Assembly: GCA_947627325.1 (NCBI GenBank)
Contig: CANQVO010000004.1
Location: 153,517 to 217,516 of the forward strand
Length of the DNA stretch: 64,000 bases
Reading direction: 5' to 3'
Origin: an uncultured Oscillospiraceae bacterium
GTDB taxonomy: Bacteria; Bacillota; Clostridia; Oscillospirales; Oscillospiraceae
The position numbers were made by a program, and so were the translations under genes. Positions 8,101 through 14,909 of this stretch are shown here, in pieces. The first letter of the stretch is position 1; each line of letters opens with the position of its first letter. Under the pieces are notes generated by a model, which saw only the letters and a program-made list of their open reading frames with translations, had not been told where the DNA came from and made no database searches.

Positions 8101-10620
8101 ATTTCCCTGACCACCCGCCCGGCCAGCGATGATCCCGATGCCGAGACCAAGCCCCCCGAGACGGTCTACCCCGCCGTGTCCATCGACTCCGCTGAGTCCT
8201 CCAACAAGGCGGAGTACGACCTGGTGCTGAACGCCAACGTGTCCGGCACCGCCGACATCACCTTCAACGGCGTGAAGCAGGAGCCCTTGACCATCGAGAG
8301 CGCCGGGCTCACCAGCAAGACCTTCACCCTCGGCACCGACGAGGATGGCGTGAAGGATGGCGTGAACATCTTTGACGTGTACTTTACCCCCGACGCCCAC
8401 CAGTTCGACGGCTCCGCCGACTACGAACTGGCCAGCGCCGAGACCATCCACGTCACATGGGACACGGCCAAGAATCAGGAGAAACTGTTCAAGGTCAACT
8501 ACCATGACCGCTGGGCTAAGATGGATTACCTGTACGTCGGTCCCAACGGCGGCCCCAACGGCCGGGGCATCCGTAGCAGCCCCATCGACCTGAAGACCGC
8601 CATCGAGAGCGCCCGGCCCGGCCAGACCATCGTGGTCATGGCGGGTGCCTCCCAGCCTGACTACTCCCCCATCTTTAACACCTACACCATCCCCAAGAGC
8701 AGCAGCGGCACGGCTGAGGAGCCCATCTGCATGATCGCCGATCCCGAGGCGGAGCACCGCCCCGTCCTGGACTTCAACAACGCCGGCGGCGGTCTGCGCC
8801 TGGCCGCTGACTACTGGGAGATCAACGGTCTGGACTTCATCCGCTCCACCGGCGCCGGCCTGCAGGTCAGCGGCAACAACAACAAGATCATCAACGTCAA
8901 GGCCTACAACAACAGCAAGGCCGGCATCGCCCTGGAGCGTCTGAGCGCCACCGCCGAGAAAATCGAGGACTGGCCCAGCGACAACCTGATCAAGAACTGC
9001 GAGGCGTACAACAACGCCGACGGCTCCCACCAGGACGCTGACGGCTTCACCGCCAAGCTCACCTGCGGCAGGGGCAACGTGTTCGACGGCTGCGTGGCCC
9101 ACCACAACGCCGACGACGGCTGGGATATGTTCGCCAAGGCCAGCGTGATCGGCGACGTGACCGTCAAGAACTGCCTGGCCTACAAGAACGGCTACCTGTT
9201 CGACTCCGACGGCAACGAGTTCCAGTCCGAGGGCAACGGCAACGGCTTTAAGCTGGGCGGCAACGATATGCCCGGTAAGCACACGCTGATCAACTCCTAC
9301 GCCTACTACAACGCCGCCAAGGGCATCGACTCCAACTCCGGCAGCAACTGCGTCGTGCAGAACTGCACCAGCTTCAACAACGGCATCGGCACCAAGTCCA
9401 GCAAGAAGGACGTCAATGGCTACAACTACGCCATGTACACCGGCGCCTCCTCCAGCGCGTTCGTGCTGGAAGGCCTGGTCTCCCTCAAGGACGAGGCCGC
9501 CTTCAAAGACTACGCCGGCGGCGCAGATGACCGCAACTTCAACAACGCCAAGGACAACCTGGTCCCCAAGGGCAAGCAGAAGTCCGCCTCCCTCCGGAGC
9601 AACGACAACTACTTCTGGAACGAGATCAAGGGCGCGAGCCTCAATAAGGCCAGCGATACCATCACCGCCGCTGACTTTGTGAGCCTGGATCCCACCCTGG
9701 TCACCATCGGCGAGGACGGCTCCATCTCCATGAACGGCTTCCTGGAGCTCAAGCAGGATCTGGGCACCGGTGCGGGCAGCATGGAAGCTACCGTCTTCCC
9801 GCGTCCCACCGTTGGCGAGGAGACCGGCGAGGTACCCGCCCCTGTCGCCAGCGCCAGCTCCAGCGGCGGCGGCCGTCGTGACGAGGACCGCGGCACCACC
9901 AGCGGCGACCAGTCCGGCGAGACCACTACCCCCGAGACCACCAGCCCCGTCATCGACACCACCGCCAGCAAGGCGACCGATATGGACGGCAACACCGAGA
10001 TCGTGGTCAAGGACAAGGACGGCAACACCGTCGCCGACGTGAAGATCCCCGCCACCGTTCCCGCCCCCGAGACCTCCTTCGTGGATGTGCCCGCGGGCCA
10101 CTGGGCGGAGGACTCCATCAACGCGCTGGCCGGCATGGGCCTGGTCAATGGCGTGGGCAACGCCCGCTACGACATGACCTCCCCCGTCACCCGCGGCGCC
10201 ATCGCCACCATCCTCTACCGCCTGGCTGACGGCTCCAACGCCAAGGAGAACACCTTCACCGACGTGACCTCCGGCCAGTGGTACACCGATGCTGTGGCCT
10301 GGGCCGCCACCGTGGGCGTGGTCACCGGCTACACCGATGGCACCTTCGGGCCCAACAACACCATCACCCGCCAGGAGCTGGCCGTCATGATCGTCCGGCT
10401 GGCTAAGCTGATCGGCATGAAGACGGACGCTGACGCTGCCGCTCTGGACAGCTTCGTGGACGCCTCCTCCGTGGGCAGCTGGGCCACCAGCGACCTGGCC
10501 TGGTGCGTGGCCAACGGCATCGTGAACGGCAAGGGCGCCAACAACCTGGATCCCGCCGCCTCCGTCACCCGCACCGAGGCCGCCACCATGATCAACCGCT
10601 TCATCGACCTGGTGAAGTAA
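5173..10620 (+). CDS. SLH-anchored pectate lyase, family PL9, 1815 residues
   Basis: A secreted multidomain enzyme. ATG follows GGAGGG 6 bases upstream. Residues 1-30 are a signal peptide ending in PAAAA. A Thr/Ser/Glu/Pro-rich linker runs to about residue 97, then come beta-rich modules, including Ig-like stretches around residues 500-690 and a carbohydrate-binding-like module around 700-985. A right-handed beta-helix of family PL9 spans about 1120-1540. Its Ca2+ ligands are visible as Asp1290, Asp1314, Asp1315 and Asp1318, with the spacing known in Pel9A. The catalytic Lys is Lys1360 in GNGFKLGG. After a low-complexity linker, three SLH repeats (about 1636-1815) should bind the cell wall polymer. 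Predicted role: cleaving polygalacturonate at the cell surface. Substrate specificity is inferred. It is transcribed alone between two terminators. Confidence 0.93.
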   Translation: MKRTTKQWLSAFLAIVMLLGLLVVPAAAAPGDVHEFDATKLTEDGATAGGDATESAGASESTGTEATASPSTEATASPSTEASPSTGTEETTPTAPIDERIWGVPADIDLSALEEGGQVVADFHGVSLSVPPSNWEEKMANDGFASDASKAWGLVNKGLMSGNQAASDAANVSGSKVKPETADAGATFEIKAGTAFIFTVGDSVPDGTQVAIFSRHGEKYAWLLEGNQLMTLESEYFNTKTQVAVDAKPMYFPVEKGKTYTYFISGGNTILYGFAVIGPNEEKLKEPTVTKPEEPDPTPARENEWVADETSLGEIKKFNNNSLAFDQETLIPSDVTKVTGVQFYLGGSGKKGASNTYKLVSAEGSYDAALNAGNDAISDLEKESGLSLDNPIPVAGTYYKWVAEGYGALEIKCIINGAKSVYFTKNGDGIDGFFDVQLKDKTQTILTIPVAAGDIVYLAMQGSKPMLVSYRLIKTDTALEEVEVPWSADESGIGTPTTTVTPNKDKLSVTVKGPRTGSEVAPPQLKLYADTVTVSLYDAKDKLVDVVEFATPGTERTATFMPPVTGTYTVKVTASRSSADKDLVLYNGSIDFDKPLESPKLIIQVLDGGNLRPTWSALGGAEKIEVLLNDKVVQTIDLPDAATKTAGNTLSSKDGLVVGTPAKITVRAHKGAEVLETTKTETPSATAEYTWKDLFYGISVTDKKDYKKEGTGLNEGESGSVTLVAENDGGKFLDSGQADGLMIYYTSIPADLNFTFRAKVHVDTWAYGGGQEAMGIMVMDSVPETNLTEEKFFTNEIFVGGMRLSYWWDFANGVLGNAGSPATYDKVNERLGVATRRKLGLTPDNILDANNNEPEVLNMWCPEDTVAGGGSSTPLLTDAITKGGSYNLIGNLTKEGQTALEKANYQHLAANAVTDLDLTITRNNTGYKVTYTDSQGKEHPWQTYGTYDAMNKLNDENIYLGFFVSRNATITVDKQNISLTTRPASDDPDAETKPPETVYPAVSIDSAESSNKAEYDLVLNANVSGTADITFNGVKQEPLTIESAGLTSKTFTLGTDEDGVKDGVNIFDVYFTPDAHQFDGSADYELASAETIHVTWDTAKNQEKLFKVNYHDRWAKMDYLYVGPNGGPNGRGIRSSPIDLKTAIESARPGQTIVVMAGASQPDYSPIFNTYTIPKSSSGTAEEPICMIADPEAEHRPVLDFNNAGGGLRLAADYWEINGLDFIRSTGAGLQVSGNNNKIINVKAYNNSKAGIALERLSATAEKIEDWPSDNLIKNCEAYNNADGSHQDADGFTAKLTCGRGNVFDGCVAHHNADDGWDMFAKASVIGDVTVKNCLAYKNGYLFDSDGNEFQSEGNGNGFKLGGNDMPGKHTLINSYAYYNAAKGIDSNSGSNCVVQNCTSFNNGIGTKSSKKDVNGYNYAMYTGASSSAFVLEGLVSLKDEAAFKDYAGGADDRNFNNAKDNLVPKGKQKSASLRSNDNYFWNEIKGASLNKASDTITAADFVSLDPTLVTIGEDGSISMNGFLELKQDLGTGAGSMEATVFPRPTVGEETGEVPAPVASASSSGGGRRDEDRGTTSGDQSGETTTPETTSPVIDTTASKATDMDGNTEIVVKDKDGNTVADVKIPATVPAPETSFVDVPAGHWAEDSINALAGMGLVNGVGNARYDMTSPVTRGAIATILYRLADGSNAKENTFTDVTSGQWYTDAVAWAATVGVVTGYTDGTFGPNNTITRQELAVMIVRLAKLIGMKTDADAAALDSFVDASSVGSWATSDLAWCVANGIVNGKGANNLDPAASVTRTEAATMINRFIDLVK

Positions 10621-10658
10621 GAGATCAGGCGAGCGTCTGAACAAACCCCAGCAAACCA

Positions 10659-10691
10659 GGACGGCCCCCTTTTTGGGGGCCGTCCTTTTTT
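10659..10691 (+). terminator. Intrinsic terminator of the PL9 lyase gene
   Basis: An 11-bp perfect stem (GGACGGCCCCC with GGGGGCCGTCC) and a T5 loop are followed by TTTTTT. The next 185 bases, up to the clc terminator, hold no gene or RNA that I recognise. Confidence 0.95.
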
Positions 10692-10877
10692 GCGCCCGCC
10701 CGCCGTCCTGTAAGGCGGTGCAAACGTCCCGGCCGCGGGGCGGTGGCAAGTCCGCCATAGACGGGCGCGCCCCAAGTCGAACGGTCTTTTAAGATGGGAC
10801 GGGGACGAGGCCAGGGCCTGTGTTCTCCGGGCCAACCCTTGGGGTCATTCGGAGCCGGGGCGGAGGGCATACAAAGA

Positions 10878-10907
10878 GCCTGACAAAAGCCCCCGCTTTT
10901 GTCAGGC
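10878..10907 (-). terminator. Intrinsic terminator of the CLC gene
   Basis: A 13-bp perfect stem (GCCTGACAAAAGC at 10878-10890 with GCTTTTGTCAGGC at 10895-10907) has a 4-base loop and is followed on the minus strand by TCTTTGT. It lies 70 bases past the CLC stop. Confidence 0.8.
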
Positions 10908-10977
10908 TTCTTGCTCTTTATATGGACGGCTTTACGCGTGAGGCGGGCGGGGCGGCTTTTTCGCTCGGGAGGACGGG

Positions 10978-12222
10978 TCAGACCTCCACGTCCGCGACCT
11001 TGGAGAAGTGGAAGGACTGGCTGGTGTAGAGCCCAAAGGGGCCGGAGAGGACGTAGGCCACGGCGACGGCCACAGCGAAGGGGGCCAGGTCCGGGGCGGC
11101 GAAGAGCTCGGCGGCCAGGCACAGGGAGGCGATGGGGCAGTTGACCACCGCGCAGAAGAGGGCGATCATGCCGATCCCCGCGCCGAAGGAGGGGTCCAGG
11201 CCCAGCAGGGGCGCGGCGGCACAGCCAAAGGTGGCGCCGATAAAGAGGGTGGGGACGATCTCGCCCCCCCGGTAGCCCGCCGCCACGCACAGGGCGGTGA
11301 GGGCGATCTTCACGGCGAAGGCCCAGGGGTCGGCCTGTCCGGCCGCCGCCTGATGGATCATGGGGGTGCCCGCCCCGGCGTAGTCGTAGAGGCCCAGGCC
11401 GATGACCAGCGCGGCCATGACCGCGCCGCCCAGGGCGATGCGGAGGTAGGGGTTTTTCAGGTAGTGCTTGGCCAGGTGACTGCCCCCCTCCAGCGCCACG
11501 CAGAAGAGGATGGACACCACCGCGCACAGCGCCGCCAGCCCCGCCACCCGGAGCAGGCCCCCGGCGGTGGGGGCGATCTGGCCGGTGAGGGCAAAGGCCA
11601 TGGGCTCGGCCCCCAGGGCGTGGGCGGTGAGGTGGGCGGCGTAGGAGGCGGCGAGGCAGGGCAGGAGCGCGCCGTAGCGCATGATCCCCACCCGGACCAC
11701 CTCCACCACGAAGACGGCGGCGGCCAGAGGTGTGCCGAACATGGCCGCGAAGCACCCGGCCATGCCGCACATGGCGCACAGCCGCACGTCCTGGGCCTCC
11801 AGCCGCAGGGCCTTGGCCGCGTTGTGGCCGATGGAGCCGCCCAGCTGCAACGCCGCCCCCTCCCGGCCCACCGAGGCGCCCAGCAGGTGGGACAGGGTGG
11901 TGCCCGCCACGATGAGGGGGGCCAGGGCCAGGGGGATGGGGGCCGGGTCGGCCTGGCGGTAGTCCACGGAGGTGAGGACCAGGTTGGTGCCCGCGTCATA
12001 GCTCACCCGGCACAGCTTGTAGAGCCCCAGGATCGCCAGGCCGCCCGCGGGCAGCAGGAGCAGCAGCCAGGGGTGGCCCTGGCGGTAGTGGGTCGCCAGG
12101 TCGATGAGGTGGTGGAACCCCGTCCCCAGCACCCCGCACACCACCCCCAGCAGGCAGGCCAGCGCCAGCCGCTTCCCCGCGGCCAGAAGGTAGCGGCCGG
12201 CGGCCAGAAGTTTCGCCTTCAT
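10978..12222 (-). CDS. CLC-family anion channel or anion/proton antiporter
   Basis: A 414-residue polytopic membrane protein. The ATG start follows AAGGAGG; a longer frame upstream has no ribosome site. The CLC selectivity region GREGAALQLGG carries the gating glutamate (Glu121), and a second CLC motif GGEIVPTLFIGA matches the GGxFxP element. The first motif, normally GSGIP, is replaced here by the sequence AGTNLV around residues 77-82. Loss of the chloride-coordinating serine is a feature of the fluoride/proton antiporter clade, so fluoride export is possible. That reading is an inference. There are no cytoplasmic CBS domains. The gene is divergent from the exonuclease gene. Confidence 0.85.
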   Translation of the reverse strand: MKAKLLAAGRYLLAAGKRLALACLLGVVCGVLGTGFHHLIDLATHYRQGHPWLLLLLPAGGLAILGLYKLCRVSYDAGTNLVLTSVDYRQADPAPIPLALAPLIVAGTTLSHLLGASVGREGAALQLGGSIGHNAAKALRLEAQDVRLCAMCGMAGCFAAMFGTPLAAAVFVVEVVRVGIMRYGALLPCLAASYAAHLTAHALGAEPMAFALTGQIAPTAGGLLRVAGLAALCAVVSILFCVALEGGSHLAKHYLKNPYLRIALGGAVMAALVIGLGLYDYAGAGTPMIHQAAAGQADPWAFAVKIALTALCVAAGYRGGEIVPTLFIGATFGCAAAPLLGLDPSFGAGIGMIALFCAVVNCPIASLCLAAELFAAPDLAPFAVAVAVAYVLSGPFGLYTSQSFHFSKVADVEV

Positions 12223-12285
12223 AAAACCCCTCCTTGCGGAATGTTGTAAAAACGGCACACGCGCCACGGCGGCCATCTTGAAAAT

Positions 12286-12315
12286 ATTGTACCATAAATC
12301 GCCCCGCTCGTCCAA
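12286..12315 (-). promoter_or_regulatory. Candidate promoter of the CLC gene
   Basis: On the minus strand, TTGGAC (12315-12310) and TACAAT (12291-12286) are 18 bases apart, about 60 bases before the CLC start codon. Confidence 0.6.
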
Positions 12316-12339
12316 CCTTCCGGCCCAGGATCTGCCCCC

Positions 12340-12368
12340 TTGTCAGGAGCGAAGATTTGTCGTAAAAT
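12340..12368 (+). promoter_or_regulatory. Promoter of the exonuclease gene
   Basis: TTGTCA and TAAAAT are 17 bases apart, about 45 bases before the start codon. The promoter is divergent from that of the CLC gene. Confidence 0.7.
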
Positions 12369-12412
12369 AAAAGGGCAGACGCGCGGACGTGTTTGGAAAG
12401 GGGGTGGGGCGC

Positions 12413-13339
12413 GTGATCGTATTCGATCTGGAGTGGAACAGCGGGCTCTATGACCCCATCCGCATGGACGAGATCCTGCAGATCGGGGCGGTGAAGGTCC
12501 GCGCCCCCGGCGGGCCCATCGTGGACAGCTTTAACGCCTACATTCGGCCCAAGGTCCACAAGCGGCTCTCCCCCGCCGCCGCCGCCCTGCCCGACCTGGC
12601 GCTGTATCAGGACTCCCACCTGGACTTCCCCGCCGCCTTCGCCGCCTTTTTGGCCTGGTGCGGGGAGGATCGGGTCTTCGCCACCTGGGGCAACGGGGAC
12701 CTGAGCGCCCTGCTCCAGAATCAGGCGTACTGGAAGCTGCCCGGCGACCTGCCCAAGACCTATGTGGACCTCCAGTTGGCCTTTGGCCGGGTGCTGGGGT
12801 GCAGTGACAACCTGTCTCTGGAGTGGGCCGCGGAGTACTGCGGCGTGCCCGATATCTTCGACCCCCACAACGCCCTGGCCGACGCGGTGTACACCTGGAT
12901 GGTGGGCCGCCTGCTCACCGGGGAGGAACTGGAGGGGGCGGTGCGGGAGCCGGGGCCCTTCCCCAAGGGGGCCAAGGCCCTGCCCCGGCGGATGAACCCC
13001 TGGCAGGGGCCCTTTGACAACGCGGACCGGGCCCTGAACAACCGGGGCTGCCGCAAGGGGACCTGCCCCAAGTGCGGCGCCCTCAACCGGGTGGACCGGT
13101 GGTACTGGGGGACGGACGGGTACTATTACGGCCACTTCGCCTGTTCCGGGTGCGGGCGGGCGTACATCCTGCGGCTGGAGACCATGCGGGACAAGAGCAA
13201 GAAGCTGTGGGCCAACACGGCGGTCTACCGGGCGGTGGGGCAGAAGAAGGAGGACTACCTGGCCGCCGCCGAGGGCCAGCCCATCCCCTGCCGCAGTTCC
13301 CGCCGCCGGCGGCGGCGCCGCAAAGCCCGGGCGGGGTAG
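12413..13339 (+). CDS. DEDDh 3'-5' exonuclease with C-terminal zinc ribbon
   Basis: A 308-residue cytoplasmic protein. GTG at 12413 follows GGAAAGGGGG and places the first catalytic motif at residues 5-7 (DLE), as in relatives. The exonuclease fold shows Asp5 and Glu7, Asp96 in WGNGD, and His152 with Asp157 in PHNALADA, which is the complete DEDDh set. It resembles the KapD/sporulation-inhibitor-like exonuclease group. After about residue 205 there is an extra domain with CPKCG and CSGCG pairs about 30 residues apart, which probably binds zinc. The tail is strongly basic and ends in a run of arginines. The nucleic acid substrate cannot be told from sequence. Confidence 0.85.
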   Translation: MIVFDLEWNSGLYDPIRMDEILQIGAVKVRAPGGPIVDSFNAYIRPKVHKRLSPAAAALPDLALYQDSHLDFPAAFAAFLAWCGEDRVFATWGNGDLSALLQNQAYWKLPGDLPKTYVDLQLAFGRVLGCSDNLSLEWAAEYCGVPDIFDPHNALADAVYTWMVGRLLTGEELEGAVREPGPFPKGAKALPRRMNPWQGPFDNADRALNNRGCRKGTCPKCGALNRVDRWYWGTDGYYYGHFACSGCGRAYILRLETMRDKSKKLWANTAVYRAVGQKKEDYLAAAEGQPIPCRSSRRRRRRRKARAG

Positions 13340-13414
13340 AGAGCGGCCTCTGCGCCACGGCCCCGAGGGCCCAAGGTTTTGCCACTCGGCGGGGGGCTAT
13401 TTGTTGCCCACCAC

Positions 13415-13755
13415 GGGCAAGGGCGGGGAATTGTCCCTGATAGGCAAGGTTTGTCCTCCCGACGAGGGGTTTGTGATTGCCCGAACCGGGCAAAAGGTCG
13501 CGCCTGCCCGGCGCGGGGGCCAGGACCATTTCTCTTTTCTTTGCGAAGAAAAGAGAAACGGTCCTGGACTCCAAAGAGAAAAGAGTTTGGCTTATTATTG
13601 TGGCCTCTCCCTCTCACCCTCGGCGGCCCGGAAAGACTGGATTGCCAGTGGAAGATGCCGCCACTGGGCGGCATGACCTGGTTCGCAGACGAAGCGTGAC
13701 GTTTCTACCATGAGCGCCGCGGCCGCCTCTAGGGCGAAGGATTGGGAGGCGGTTT
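13415..13755 (+). repeat. Structured intergenic repeat, copy A
   Basis: The modules in order are: a head with GTCCTCCCGA; a 7-bp hairpin TTGCCCG/CGGGCAA (13477-13493); a 22-bp hairpin with TGCG loop (13520-13567); a conserved unpaired tract ending in CGGCGGCCCGGA; a hairpin GCCGCC-ACTG-GGCGGC; and a final hairpin of the form GCCGCCTC...GAGGCGG. Copies B to E share this order. The whole 13340-14495 stretch has no credible protein gene. Confidence 0.88.
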
Positions 13756-13837
13756 GAACGGGGGCGGGGTACGGTCGCCGGGGCCGCCTCTGGCAACCAG
13801 GACTGTGAGGCGGCTTGACGGGGGACGGGGTATAGGT

Positions 13838-13866
13838 TTGACAGGTGAGCGTGTTTGTGATATATT
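13838..13866 (+). promoter_or_regulatory. Promoter of a small RNA candidate
   Basis: A perfect TTGACA and TATATT are 17 bases apart. No reading frame starts in the following 100 bases. Confidence 0.75.
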
Positions 13867-13872
13867 ACTAAA

Positions 13873-13957
13873 GGTGCCCCAGCGGCAAACTCGCCAGGGG
13901 CTCCCCCATCTGGGATAGCGTCGGGCGGTCATCTCACAGAGGCCCGACGCTTTTTAT
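13873..13957 (+). ncRNA. Candidate small RNA of about 85 nt
   Basis: It starts about 7 bases after the -10 box. It contains a first hairpin closed by GCCCC/GGGGC, a short CCC-ATCT-GGG stem, and a terminal 9-bp stem (GCGTCGGGC at 13918-13926 with GCCCGACGC at 13942-13950), followed by TTTTTATTTT. Promoter plus terminator with no open frame between them suggests a stand-alone small RNA. I do not recognise its family. It lies between the two convergent repeat copies A and B. Confidence 0.6.
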
Positions 13958-14060
13958 TTTGCTGGATCCGGATCAGCGGCGGGACCCTGGGTGCCTGTGA
14001 TGTATTTCACGCAGTCCAGCCCCCGCTCCCAGCCTTTTCTCTTCCCTACTTCAACCGCGC

Positions 14061-14480
14061 AAAAAACTCTCCCGGCGTTGCAAGCTGGGAGAGTTCGTTT
14101 TATGTGCGGTGAGTGGCGAACGGTGAAGGATAAGGAAAGCAGCCCCTCTAGTCCTATACGCCAGAGGCGGCCGCGGCGGTTGCAATAGAAACGCCACGCC
14201 TCGTCAGCGAATCACATTGTGCCGCCCAGTGGCGGCGTCTTCCTCCTGCAATCCAGTCTTTCCGGGCCGCCGAGGGTGAGAGGGAGAGGCCACCAATCAT
14301 AGGCCCCATTCTTTTTCTTTTGGCATCCAAAACCGTTTTCTTTTTCTTCGCAAAGAAAAAGAAAATGGGTTTGGCCCCCGCACCGGGCAGGCGCGACCTT
14401 TGCCCGTGGCGGGCAATCACGCACTCCTCGTCGAGTGGAAAAACCTCGCCATCAAGGACAATTCCCCCGCCCTTACCCGG
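14061..14480 (-). repeat. Structured intergenic repeat, copy B, ending in a terminator
   Basis: This is copy A's module order on the opposite strand. The head begins near 14480, just after the XRE gene stop. The 22-bp hairpin at 14327-14374 has a different sequence from copy A, but nearly all changes are paired. The tail reaches a stem AACTCTCCC/GGGAGAGTT (14087-14095 with 14065-14073), followed on the minus strand by TTTTTT. Copy B therefore ends in an intrinsic terminator, and the element could be the 3' part of the XRE transcript or an independent RNA. Confidence 0.85.
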
Positions 14481-14495
14481 TTGAGCAAACGGATA

Positions 14496-14729
14496 TCAAT
14501 CGTTTTGCAGCAGTTTATAGGGTGGAACGCCCAGGGCGGTGGCGATGGCGTAGAGGGTCTTGAGGGAGGTGCTCTTGCTGACGCCGGGGGCCTCGATCAT
14601 GCCGATGTAGGAGGTGGACACCCCCACCCGCTCGGCCAGGTCCTCCTGGGTCAGCCCCGCCCGCTTGCGGTAATAGCTGATCTTCAGGCCCACGTCCAGG
14701 ATGAAATTTTGGTAGCCGTACTCGCTCAT
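14496..14729 (-). CDS. Small XRE-family transcriptional regulator
   Basis: A 77-residue protein that is almost entirely one helix-turn-helix domain: SYYRKRAGLTQEDLAERVGV, then STSYIGMIE, then a LALGVPPYKLL-like end. These are the usual XRE/Cro signatures. It has no effector domain. The upstream ribosome site (GGGTGA) is weak. The gene is divergent from a secreted protein gene, with an AT-rich 180-bp gap between them that could hold its operator. Its target is unknown. Confidence 0.85.
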   Translation of the reverse strand: MSEYGYQNFILDVGLKISYYRKRAGLTQEDLAERVGVSTSYIGMIEAPGVSKSTSLKTLYAIATALGVPPYKLLQND

Positions 14730-14828
14730 GGTTATCACCCATGTTAAGTGTATCGCAACGGGCAGTTCATGTTTATTATCTATTATTGATTTTAATTTAC
14801 TCATGGTTAATAAAATTTGAAAAAGATA

Positions 14829-14857
14829 TTGAAAACTGGATGAAAACGTGGTATGCT
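14829..14857 (+). promoter_or_regulatory. Promoter of the secreted 633-residue protein
   Basis: TTGAAA and TATGCT are 17 bases apart, within an AT-rich intergenic stretch. Confidence 0.6.
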
Positions 14858-14909
14858 CACAGCAGAGGACAGGGGAAACCCCGAGCGGATGAAGAAGGAG
14901 GAAGGCCCT

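Noticed and set aside
5197..10758. Very long open frame on the minus strand opposite the PL9 lyase gene
   Set aside because: It mirrors the plus-strand codon pattern in GC-rich DNA, has a Gly/Val/Ala/His-rich product with no known motif, and lacks a ribosome site. The plus strand carries a full signal peptide, PL9 site and SLH repeats.
10692..10977. Riboswitch or RNA gene between the PL9 and CLC genes
   Set aside because: Only the two terminators are clear. The remaining sequence has no promoter or conserved aptamer that I recognise on either strand.
13379..13713. Several short open frames inside repeat copy A (and similar ones in copies B to D)
   Set aside because: They overlap in different frames across hairpins, and the frames are not preserved between copies.
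13340..14495. Insertion sequence remnant
   Set aside because: No transposase fragment is visible in any frame. The repeat consists of hairpins only, so a non-autonomous element cannot be excluded but is not shown.
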